This document shows, in pieces, positions 34,041 through 42,272 of a stretch of DNA of 64,000 bases. Source of the DNA: Prosthecobacter sp. (GTDB taxonomy: Bacteria; Verrucomicrobiota; Verrucomicrobiia; Verrucomicrobiales; Verrucomicrobiaceae); the NCBI GenBank assembly GCA_030833205.1, contig JAURHS010000004.1:1-64000 (forward strand), given 5' to 3'. Below the pieces are notes generated by a model. The model was not told the DNA's origin. It saw nothing but the letters and a program-made list of their open reading frames with translations, and did no database searches. The translations under genes were made by a program, and so were the position numbers. Numbering within the stretch: the stretch's first letter is position 1; each line of letters opens with the position of its first letter.

Positions 34041-37000
34041 CTAGAGTGTGGTTTCAAGCAGGGACTCGAGTTCGCTGGCGTCCAGACCCATGGCCATCGG
34101 TGAGGTTTCGTCGATGCTGGCCTCGATGAGTCCGCGCTTTTTGGCCTGCAGCGCCAAGATGCGTTCCTCCACGCTGCCCCGCAGAATCAGGCGAGTGGCC
34201 TGGACCACGCGTTGTTGGCCAAAGCGGTGAGCGCGGTCAATGGCCTGTGCCTCCACGGCTGGGTTCCACCAGGGATCCATGAGGATGACATGGTCAGCAG
34301 CCGTGAGATTGAGGCCGTAGCCCCCGGCCTTCAGGGAAATGAGAAAGATGCGGCGCTGCGCATTTCCTTGGAATGCGGCTACCTGTTCATCGCGGTCCTG
34401 ACTTGCGCCATCGAGGTAGCATGGGCTGTGGCCTGCCTGCTCCAAGCCGCTGCGCAGCAGGCGCAGCCACTGCACAAACTGGCTAAAGACGAGCACCTTG
34501 CCGCCACCGGCGACGATGGCCTCGATTTGCTGGCCAAGGGCACTGGTTTTGGGGCTGAGGTCTTCGTCGCCGAGCCCCCGCAGGGCGGTGGGCGGGAGCC
34601 CCAGCAGCCTGAGATCGCAGCAGCACTGGCGCAGTCGAAGCAGCACCGTGAACATGGTCATGCGTGCGCCGCCCTCGCCACTGCGCTTGCGTGCGTCGCG
34701 GATCTCCGCCAATCCCTCCTGCAACAGGCGGCGATAGATCTCGGTTTGTGCAGGGCTGGCCTCGCAGAGAAGCTGCTGCTCAATTTTTTCCGGCAATTCA
34801 CGCAGCACTTCGGTCTTGGTGCGTCGCAGCAGGTAGGGGCGCATGAGACGGCGCAGGCGCATTGCAGCCTGCTCTGCGGCAGGGCTCTTGGCCTGGGTTT
34901 CCAGTGGTTTTTCGAAGCGTTCCCTGAAGTGGTCGCGCCTGCCGAGATAGCCGGGGTTGAGACACTCGCTGATGGACCACAAATCCCGCACGCTGTTTTC
35001 GATCGGGGTCCCGCTCAGGGCGACTCGAGCATGGGCACGCAGCGAGCGCATGCAGCGCGCCGCCTCGGTGTCGGGATTGCGGAGCTGGCTTGCCTCATCC
35101 ATGACCAGCAGGCTCCAGGGCTGGGATTGAAGTGCGCCCTGATCGCGCACGGCCAGGGGATAGGAGGTGAGCACCACGCGAAAGTTGGCCAGATTCTCGA
35201 GCATGCCGCTTCGCTTGGTGCCTTCCAGGCGCAGCACCGTCAGGTCCGGCGCGAAGCGGGCCAACTCCGCCTGCCAATTGCCAAGGAGCGACTTGGGGCA
35301 GACGATGAGAGTGGGCAGCTGCTGTTGATCCTTCAGGGCAAGGATGGCTGCAATGGTCTGCACCGTTTTGCCCAAACCCATGTCATCGGCGAGCAGGGCG
35401 CCTCGGCCAGCGCGTGCCAGCGTTGTGATCCACTGCGCACCCTGCGCCTGATAGGGGCGCAGTTGGGTGGACAAGGCGCCGACCTGGGTGTTCCAAGTGA
35501 GGGGGTCAACCGTCTCGAAGGAGGCAGGATTGCCCTGGCCGAAATGATGGGCGTGTTCGCTGCGCAGCCGCAGACCGCTGCTGGTCAGTTCCACGCTCAC
35601 ATCACCAAGACTTTGCTCAAAATCCTCAATGCCGGACTGATCGAGCACATAGTGGCGTCCCTTGACCTTGACGCTGCGTTGCCCTGAGCGCAGCAGCCGC
35701 ATCACCTCGGCACGCGGGAGACTGAAACCGTCTGCGGCGCGGTAGTCCATCTGCATCACCAGCCAGTCATTGCCGCCGCCATGAACCTGGCCTCCCTTGG
35801 CGTCGCCAAGTTCGGGCGCGATGCGCAGCACGGAGGCTGTGGCCCTCTGCCAGCGCTCGCTGGTCTCGACCTGCATCTCGCAGGCCAGACGCTTTAGCTC
35901 GCTGGCATGCAGTCGCAGGCAGTTCTCGGCCTTGCTGAGCCTCCAGTGCAGGCCGCTGCTACTGGCCTCAACCTCGAAGCCAGCACTTTGCAGGAGGGCG
36001 ATGTGCCTTGCCTCCTCGGCAATGGGGCGGGTGAAAAAACAGCTGGAATCGTCCTCGGACTGGGCCGGAAAGAGTGAATTGGCAACGCAGGTTCTGGAGC
36101 TGTCGCCAACGCACCAAGATTGATCCTGCCAATGCGCGCGCAAGGTGGCTCGCACCACGGAGAGGTCGCCGTCGATTGACAGTGCAAAACGGCAGTGGGC
36201 TGGACGCGTTCTGAGGCGTTGCAGGCTGGGGTCGCATTGCTCGATTTGCAGGCACTGCTCCAGTCGCTGGCGATGCTCAACCCACCAAGTGAGGCTGCGC
36301 GTGTCCTTGGGGTGTTCGAGCCAACTGAGCAATTCCGGGTCGAGCGCAGTTGGCTTCCATAGGGTGAGGGTTGCCGCGCAGAACCAGTGCCCCTGCCAGT
36401 GGCCGTGGAGCAGCGGCCAGACCTGCGGGGCAATGTGAAGATGCAGTCGGCCATCTGTGTCAACGCTGAGCCGGGTTGGCAGACGCGAGGGCTCAACCGC
36501 CAATCGCAGGGCTTCATCGGGGCTGGATGCAAAATGAAAGTGATCCTGTGGGGTTGCGTGGCGCAGCATCTCCTCAAGGCGAGGGCCGTCGAGGGTCAAT
36601 GGAGCGGAGGTCTCCCGCACTCCAGCCTGAGCCAGCCAGCCGGCCAGGGCGGAGCACTCTGGGGGGTCGGCCTCGGGATCGTGGCGCAGCATCAGGGAGA
36701 GGCGGCCCTTGAGGCTGCCCTGTGCCAGGGCAGTCGGCCACTGCCAGCGGTATCGTCCACGAATTTGGAGGGCCGTGATTTCGGGCCGCGTGGGCTGGAT
36801 TGGTGGGTTCACCGCTTTCGGGCCAGGGCCAGTGGGTTTGGGCATCTGGGGCGTCAGCCCCTGCAAGGCCTTGAGACCAAGGGCGAGTGCGTGATCGCAG
36901 ACCAGACCGCGCTGAGCGGCTGGGCAGCGGCAGGAGCAACGAACCTCCTTGGGTGAAAGGATCTGCAGGCTGCAGGCCATCGCGCTGCGGCCTTCGCCAA

Positions 37001-37127
37001 CGCTACCTCTGAGCATGTCGGGTTGATGTTGACTGAGGTTGACACGCCCCTGCGCCAGGTGGAGGCGGGCGGCTTTCATGGCCTGCCACCCCCCGATTTC
37101 ACCAAGCCATTTCTCGCTGATTTGCAT
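34041..37127 (-). CDS. SNF2-family helicase with SWIM zinc finger
   Basis: The 1028-residue protein carries an N-terminal SWIM finger (CSCRCPAAQRGLVCDHALAL, the CxC...CxH pattern), a long SNF2-associated middle domain, then a two-lobed SNF2 ATPase: DDMGLGKTVQTIAAILAL (motif I), VMDEASQLRNPDT (motif II, DEAS), LSGTPIENSVRDLWSI (motif III) and DRAHRFGQQRVVQATRLI (motif VI). It is a DNA translocase, probably remodelling protein-DNA or polymerase complexes as in the HepA/RapA-like families. It is divergent from parA with a 50-base spacer. Confidence 0.93.
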   Translation of the reverse strand: MQISEKWLGEIGGWQAMKAARLHLAQGRVNLSQHQPDMLRGSVGEGRSAMACSLQILSPKEVRCSCRCPAAQRGLVCDHALALGLKALQGLTPQMPKPTGPGPKAVNPPIQPTRPEITALQIRGRYRWQWPTALAQGSLKGRLSLMLRHDPEADPPECSALAGWLAQAGVRETSAPLTLDGPRLEEMLRHATPQDHFHFASSPDEALRLAVEPSRLPTRLSVDTDGRLHLHIAPQVWPLLHGHWQGHWFCAATLTLWKPTALDPELLSWLEHPKDTRSLTWWVEHRQRLEQCLQIEQCDPSLQRLRTRPAHCRFALSIDGDLSVVRATLRAHWQDQSWCVGDSSRTCVANSLFPAQSEDDSSCFFTRPIAEEARHIALLQSAGFEVEASSSGLHWRLSKAENCLRLHASELKRLACEMQVETSERWQRATASVLRIAPELGDAKGGQVHGGGNDWLVMQMDYRAADGFSLPRAEVMRLLRSGQRSVKVKGRHYVLDQSGIEDFEQSLGDVSVELTSSGLRLRSEHAHHFGQGNPASFETVDPLTWNTQVGALSTQLRPYQAQGAQWITTLARAGRGALLADDMGLGKTVQTIAAILALKDQQQLPTLIVCPKSLLGNWQAELARFAPDLTVLRLEGTKRSGMLENLANFRVVLTSYPLAVRDQGALQSQPWSLLVMDEASQLRNPDTEAARCMRSLRAHARVALSGTPIENSVRDLWSISECLNPGYLGRRDHFRERFEKPLETQAKSPAAEQAAMRLRRLMRPYLLRRTKTEVLRELPEKIEQQLLCEASPAQTEIYRRLLQEGLAEIRDARKRSGEGGARMTMFTVLLRLRQCCCDLRLLGLPPTALRGLGDEDLSPKTSALGQQIEAIVAGGGKVLVFSQFVQWLRLLRSGLEQAGHSPCYLDGASQDRDEQVAAFQGNAQRRIFLISLKAGGYGLNLTAADHVILMDPWWNPAVEAQAIDRAHRFGQQRVVQATRLILRGSVEERILALQAKKRGLIEASIDETSPMAMGLDASELESLLETTL

Positions 37128-37177
37128 TTCCTGTGGCGCGCTGTGGGGTTTGGCGACACACTGAGGACTCCTGAATT

Positions 37178-37957
37178 ATGCGTGTCGTGGCCATTACTAA
37201 CCAGAAAGGCGGCGTGGGCAAGACCACGACGGCGATCAATCTCGCTGCATGCCTTGCCGATCTCGGCCAGCGCGTGCTGCTCGTTGACCTTGACCCTCAG
37301 GCCAACGCAACCAGTGGGCTTGGGCTGGCGCAGGAGGAGGGGCACAGCCTCTACGCTGCCTTGGTCATGGGGGCGGATCCCCTCGCGTTGGTGCGTGCCA
37401 CGCATCGCCCCAACCTCAGCATGATTGCCTCGCATCAGGAGTTGGCGGGTTGCGAGATCGAGCTGGCGCAGGCGGGCAACCATCTGGCGCGGCTGCGTGA
37501 GGTGCTGGCGCCGTTGCGTCAGAGTGCGGCCTACGATTGGATCTTTTTGGATTGCCCGCCCTCACTCGGGGTGCTGATGACTTCGGCCCTCGCCGCTGCG
37601 GATGAGCTGTTGGTGCCCCTTCAGTGCGAATATTTCGGGCTTGAGGGCCTGGGCAAGATTGTGGATTTGGTTGAGCAGATCCGTCAGTCTGGTGCCAACG
37701 CCCAATTGCATCTTGAGGGCATCATCATGACCTTGTTCGATGCTCGGGCCAATCTCTCCCAGCAGGTGCTCAGCGATGTGAAGAATTTCTTTCCCGAGGT
37801 GCTCTACCAGACCGTGATTCCCCGCAGCATTCGTCTTGGCGAAGCTCCCAGTCATGGCAAGCCCATCATCGAGTACGAGCCCAACGGAAGAGCCAGTACG
37901 GCCTACCGCGCCCTCGCCGCGGAGTTTCTTCGTCGCCGAAACATCCAAGCCTCCTGA
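37178..37957 (+). CDS. ParA-family ATPase (Soj-like), no ParB nearby
   Basis: The 259-residue protein has the deviant Walker A QKGGVGKTTTAINLA with the signature Lys (residues 10-17), Walker A' LLVDLDPQANATSG and the IFLDCPPSLGVLMTSAL switch region. Soj-type ParA proteins bind DNA non-specifically and position chromosomes, plasmids or protein clusters. A parB gene or parS site would be expected close by but none is seen; xseA follows after nine bases. It may be a chromosomal Soj separated from ParB, or an orphan positioning ATPase. Confidence 0.92.
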   Translation: MRVVAITNQKGGVGKTTTAINLAACLADLGQRVLLVDLDPQANATSGLGLAQEEGHSLYAALVMGADPLALVRATHRPNLSMIASHQELAGCEIELAQAGNHLARLREVLAPLRQSAAYDWIFLDCPPSLGVLMTSALAAADELLVPLQCEYFGLEGLGKIVDLVEQIRQSGANAQLHLEGIIMTLFDARANLSQQVLSDVKNFFPEVLYQTVIPRSIRLGEAPSHGKPIIEYEPNGRASTAYRALAAEFLRRRNIQAS

Positions 37958-37966
37958 GGCATTGCC

Positions 37967-39334
37967 ATGTCCGGCGGCTCTGATGATGCTCAGGTCTTCA
38001 GTGTCAGTGAGCTGACGCGTGAGATCCGCGCCCTGTTGGAAGGGCATTGGTCGGATCTCTGGGTGGAGGGGGAGGTCAGCAATCTGCGTGTGCAGAGCAG
38101 TGGGCACCAGTACTTCACCCTCAAGGACGCCGGAGCGCAGATTTCATGCGTGTTGTTTCGCGCCGCTGCGTCGCGCAACGCGCTGCGCCTTGCTGAGGGG
38201 ATGCAGGTCAAGCTGCAGGGTGAGTTGTCGGTGTATGAACCGCGTGGTCAATATCAACTGATCGTGCGTCTGCTGCAGGATTGTGGGGTGGGTGCCTTGC
38301 AGGCTCGGTTCGAGGCACTGAAGCGGCGCTTGCACGCCGAGGGTTTGTTTGATTCGCATCGCAAGCGTGCCCTGCCCAGAATTCCCCAGGTGGTGGCCTT
38401 GGTCACCTCACCAACGGCTGCGGCGTTGCAGGACATGCTCAATGTGCTCACCCGGCGCAGCCCCTGGCTGCATCTGCTGCTTTATCCTGTTCGTGTGCAG
38501 GGGCAGGGGGCGGCTGCGGAGAGTGTTGCTGCGCTGAGGGCGCTCAATCATGCTACGGAGCATGGCTGGCCAAGGCCCGAGGTGATTGTGCTGGCCCGCG
38601 GTGGAGGCAGCATTGAAGACCTCTGGTCTTACAATGATGAAGGGCTGGCGCGGGCCATTGCCGGCTCCGACATTCCCGTCATTTCCGCGGTTGGTCATGA
38701 GATTGATTTCACCATTGCCGACTTTGCAGCAGATCTTCGTGCGCCAACCCCCAGCGCTGCCGCCGAATTGCTGGCTGAGGATGCGGCTCAAATGCGGCAG
38801 TTTTGGGATCAGTGCGAGGGGCGCCTAAGGCTTCGGCTCAACGAGGTGATCAGCCGCCACGAGAGATCTCTTGAGGCTCTGGGCAAAGGGGCACTGTTGC
38901 ACGGCCTGCGTCACGCTGTTCAGCGCGCTGAGATGGACGCTGACGCTCTGGAGCAAAGGCTCTCGGAGTCGGCTCAGACGGTCTTGCAGAGGGCTGCGGA
39001 GGCGCTGTTGCATTGTGAGAGGGTGCTGGCGGTGCGTCACCCGCGCAGCCTGTTGCTTGAAGCCGGGCACCGCGTTGAGAGCCTTGGCATCGGCATGGCT
39101 CAAAGCCTCTCGCGCAGCCTTGAGCGTCGGGAGGCGGCGTTGTCCTCCAGGGCGGCATTGTTACGCAGCCTTGGCCCTGAGGCGGTGCTCTCCCGGGGTT
39201 ACTCGATGACACTTGGCGAGGACGGGCAACCGCTGCGCGACGCCGCTGCACTGCAGGAGGGGCAGGTCATCACAACCCGCCTGCAGCGCGGCGAGCTGCG
39301 CAGTCGGGTGGAGGGCCGATCTGCCGCAGGTTGA
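37967..39334 (+). CDS. xseA: Exodeoxyribonuclease VII large subunit
   Basis: The 455-residue protein has the N-terminal OB fold (LWVEGEVSNLRVQSSGHQYF), the central exonuclease domain (VALVTSPTAAALQDMLNVL, LARGGGSIEDLWSYNDE, AVGHEIDFTIADFAADLRA) and the coiled-coil arm, ending in RGYSMTLGEDGQPLRD. It degrades single-stranded DNA with XseB; xseB is not adjacent here. It is tightly linked to parA upstream, and the transcript ends near the hairpin at 39371. Confidence 0.95.
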   Translation: MSGGSDDAQVFSVSELTREIRALLEGHWSDLWVEGEVSNLRVQSSGHQYFTLKDAGAQISCVLFRAAASRNALRLAEGMQVKLQGELSVYEPRGQYQLIVRLLQDCGVGALQARFEALKRRLHAEGLFDSHRKRALPRIPQVVALVTSPTAAALQDMLNVLTRRSPWLHLLLYPVRVQGQGAAAESVAALRALNHATEHGWPRPEVIVLARGGGSIEDLWSYNDEGLARAIAGSDIPVISAVGHEIDFTIADFAADLRAPTPSAAAELLAEDAAQMRQFWDQCEGRLRLRLNEVISRHERSLEALGKGALLHGLRHAVQRAEMDADALEQRLSESAQTVLQRAAEALLHCERVLAVRHPRSLLLEAGHRVESLGIGMAQSLSRSLERREAALSSRAALLRSLGPEAVLSRGYSMTLGEDGQPLRDAAALQEGQVITTRLQRGELRSRVEGRSAAG

Positions 39335-39370
39335 GGCCGCGTCACAATCACGCAAGGCGTGGCCAAGGAA

Positions 39371-39401
39371 AAGGCCCGACCCCACGAGGGAGTCGGGCCT
39401 T
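39371..39401 (-). terminator. Terminator of the DUF1549/DUF1553 gene (and possibly xseA)
   Basis: AAGGCCCGAC pairs perfectly with GTCGGGCCTT around an 11-base loop. On the minus strand the stem is followed by TTCC within a TTTTCC run, just after the stop at 39429. On the + strand it lies 37 bases after xseA without a T-run. Confidence 0.75.
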
Positions 39402-39428
39402 CTGATGGCCGATCTGGGCCGAGGTGGC

Positions 39429-42233
39429 TCAGTGGTTGAAGTAGAACTCCTTGCTGTTCATCAACGCCCAGAAGATGTCCTCGAGGGCGGCTTGGCGCTG
39501 GTCACCGACATTGGTCAGGGTTTGAGTGATGCTGCCCCACTCCTTGTCATTGGGCAGGCGACCGAAGACCCGCAGGTAAAGCTCCTCAACAATCTCGCGA
39601 TCGCTCTTCTTTTCCGCCACCAACTTGGCCACCACGCGGCCTTGCTTGATGCGGTCATTGACGGCATCGCCGTTCATGAGGTGCAGTGCCTGCGAAAGGG
39701 TGGGTTCCATCTTGACCTCGCAGGAGCAGACGGACTCACGCTTGGCCCGCCCAAAGGTGGTGAGGAAGTAGTTGCTGACCGCCCCGTCTGCAATCTGCAC
39801 TGCGCGCGCTCCAAGAGGAAGGCCCTGGAACTTATTGGGGGTTTCGGTGATTTGAGAAATGGCGTCGAGCAGGATCTCGGCGCGCACACGGCGCACCATG
39901 GCATGGGAGAAGTTGCGCTTGTCGCCTGCGTTGGTCTCATTGACCTTGGTGCTGCGCTGGTAGGTCATCGAGGTGCAGATGTCCTTCACAAAGCGGCGGA
40001 AGTCGTACTTGTACTCGGTGAGCTTGCCGGCCAGCGCTGTGAGCAGTTCGGGGTTGGATGGTGGATTGGAAACGCGCACATCATCCACAGGGTCTACGAT
40101 TCCAGTTCCAAAGAAGTGTGCCCAGACGATGTTGGAGATGTTGCGGGCGAAGAAGGGGTTCTTCGGGGAGGCAATCCACTCCGCAAGGACCTTGCGACGG
40201 TCCTCTCCGGGTTTGATCTCAGGGCTCTCGCCGCCCAGGAACTTCGGCTTCATCACTGCCTGTGTGAGGAAGTGGCGGGATTCTCCGCCCTTGCTGTTGT
40301 AGATGATGACTTCCTGAGGGTCGTCGGTCGGCTTGCGGCCGATCTGACTGAAGAAGGCCTTGAAGCCGTAGTAATCGTCCATGGTCCAGCGGTCGAAGGG
40401 ATGGTTGTGACACTGCGCGCACTGAATGCGCATGCCCATGAACACCTGGGCCACATTTTCCGTGAGTTTGAGCTGGTCGAGCTCAGTCTGATAAAAGTTG
40501 ACGACAGGATTGGAGACCGTGCCTCCTGTGGCGGAGACCATTTCCTTGACGATTTCATCAAGGGGCACATTCTTGCCGATGCGCTCAGCGATCCAGTTGT
40601 AGTAAAGCAGGGCGTTTTTGTAGAATGGCGGCTGGTTGTTGTTGCCAGCAATGCCTGAGCGGATCTGCAACAACTCAGCCCATTTCATCACCCAGAGTTC
40701 GGTGAACTCCTTGCGTTGGGTCAGTTGGTCAATGAGTGCTTCGCGTTTCTTGGGGTTTTTATCTGCAAGAAAGCTGCGAATGTCCTTCGGATCGGGGTAG
40801 ACGCCGACCACATCAATGAAGGCACGGCGCACATACTCCTCATCGGTGCAGATGCCACTGGGGAGGATGCGAAGCTTGTGGAGGTTCTCGTTGACGAGCT
40901 GGTCAATGTAATTGACTTCGACGAGTTTGGGCCGCTCGTACTGGAGCTTGTCAGGGATGACCAGCACCTGAGTGGTGACGCTGTACACATCAAAGCGGGC
41001 CAGCATGAAGGCCACACCACGGTCGCCGCTGGTCACCAGGCCTGCCTTGTCAATGCTGGCTGTCGGGTCGTTGTTGGACATGAACAAAGCCAGTTTGGTG
41101 ACATCGCGGTCGCTGCCGTCGGAGTAGGTGGCGCGCACAGTGATCTGCTGGGTGTTTTTGGCACCTTCGAGCACGATCTGCTTGGGGAAGACCTCGATGC
41201 CCGTGACCTTGGCGTATCCGGGGGCATCGTTGTTGGCTCCGTTTTCAATCCACTCCAAAACCGTCTTGTTGTACTCCGATTCCGGTTCGTAGCATTGGTT
41301 GCCGCTATGGGGCACGGCACCTACGGCCTTCTCCACCAGAGTACTTTCCTGAGGAACCGCGAGGTTGATGCGGCGACCCACCATTTCACGGGTCAGGCGG
41401 ATATAGTCTCCATCGGGGTCCATGCCAAATAGGGACAGGCGGAAGCCGTCCTTGCCGCGGGCGGCGCCATGGCAGCCGCCCTGATTGCACCCGCCACGCA
41501 GCCAGACAGGCATCACATCGAGGTGGTAGGAGATCGGGCGATCCTTCTGGCCGTCCTTGATGGCGACAGCGGCCTTGACGCTCAGGTTGCCGAGATTGGC
41601 CTGCAGCTCAGTGGTGCCGCTGTCAGCGACCGGCGTGATGAAGTCATCCTTGAGTTGTGCGAGCTTGCTGTCTGCAATTTTGAGGTTTGAGAAGCGGGTG
41701 ACATCGCGGGTGGTGGCATCCGAGAAGGTTGCCATCACGACCACGCGATGGAAGTCGCGCTTGGTTTCCAAGGCAAAGCGCTCAGGGAAGATTTCGAGCT
41801 TGGTCAAGCTGGGGAGCTTCGCTTCCAGCGCGGCCATTGCCTTGAGTTCCTCAGCGCTTTTATGGCGCATGGTCAGTCCTTTGGGCCAGGGGGCTCCTTC
41901 CGCCACCCAGGCCTTCAGCAGTGCCACCTCGTCGGCCTTGAGCGGCCCGCCCTTGGGGGGCATGACTTCATCGTCATCTGCAGGCAGGGTGACGCGGCTG
42001 ATGATGCTGCTTTTCTCGGGCTTGCCAGGCACCAAGGCAGGTCCGCCCTCACCGCCCTTGAGCATGTCCTCAAGGGTGTGCATCAGCAGCTTGCCCTTGA
42101 TTTTGGCAGGGTTGTGGCATTCCAGACACTTGGATTCCAGCAGGGCCTGGACCTTGTTGAAATCAGCGGCTCCATGGGCGGCAGCGCCAGCAAGGGCGAG
42201 GGCCAGGAACAGGATGTGGCGGGGGGATTTCAT
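39429..42233 (-). CDS. Exported PSCyt1/DUF1549/DUF1553 cytochrome protein
   Basis: The 934-residue protein has a signal peptide (HILFLALALAGAAAHGAAD) and then a planctomycete-type cytochrome c domain (LLESKCLECHNPAKIKG ... WVAEGAPWP). Ig-like BIG2 segments follow (KLEIFPERFALETKRDFHRV and VTGIEVFPKQIVLEGAKN). The DUF1549 part contains a second CxxCH (RIQCAQCHNHPFDRWTMDDY), and DUF1553 forms the C-terminus (FSHAMVRRVRAEILLDAISQ). The domain set is a hallmark of PVC bacteria, with presumed periplasmic redox or polymer-degrading roles but no established reaction. It is preceded on the same strand, 39 bases away, by a PPC-repeat protein. Confidence 0.92.
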   Translation of the reverse strand: MKSPRHILFLALALAGAAAHGAADFNKVQALLESKCLECHNPAKIKGKLLMHTLEDMLKGGEGGPALVPGKPEKSSIISRVTLPADDDEVMPPKGGPLKADEVALLKAWVAEGAPWPKGLTMRHKSAEELKAMAALEAKLPSLTKLEIFPERFALETKRDFHRVVVMATFSDATTRDVTRFSNLKIADSKLAQLKDDFITPVADSGTTELQANLGNLSVKAAVAIKDGQKDRPISYHLDVMPVWLRGGCNQGGCHGAARGKDGFRLSLFGMDPDGDYIRLTREMVGRRINLAVPQESTLVEKAVGAVPHSGNQCYEPESEYNKTVLEWIENGANNDAPGYAKVTGIEVFPKQIVLEGAKNTQQITVRATYSDGSDRDVTKLALFMSNNDPTASIDKAGLVTSGDRGVAFMLARFDVYSVTTQVLVIPDKLQYERPKLVEVNYIDQLVNENLHKLRILPSGICTDEEYVRRAFIDVVGVYPDPKDIRSFLADKNPKKREALIDQLTQRKEFTELWVMKWAELLQIRSGIAGNNNQPPFYKNALLYYNWIAERIGKNVPLDEIVKEMVSATGGTVSNPVVNFYQTELDQLKLTENVAQVFMGMRIQCAQCHNHPFDRWTMDDYYGFKAFFSQIGRKPTDDPQEVIIYNSKGGESRHFLTQAVMKPKFLGGESPEIKPGEDRRKVLAEWIASPKNPFFARNISNIVWAHFFGTGIVDPVDDVRVSNPPSNPELLTALAGKLTEYKYDFRRFVKDICTSMTYQRSTKVNETNAGDKRNFSHAMVRRVRAEILLDAISQITETPNKFQGLPLGARAVQIADGAVSNYFLTTFGRAKRESVCSCEVKMEPTLSQALHLMNGDAVNDRIKQGRVVAKLVAEKKSDREIVEELYLRVFGRLPNDKEWGSITQTLTNVGDQRQAALEDIFWALMNSKEFYFNH

Positions 42234-42272
42234 GGGAGGGTGGCGGCGATCGATGTGGCTTGAGGGCGAAAC

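Noticed and set aside
34212-35687. 491-residue + strand ORF
   Set aside because: It is antisense to the SNF2 helicase, whose motifs are intact.
37128-37177. parS site near parA
   Set aside because: The 50-base spacer contains no palindrome like TGTTTCACGTGAAACA.
39213-40658. 481-residue + strand ORF
   Set aside because: It overlaps the end of xseA, the terminator and the DUF1549/DUF1553 gene in antisense.
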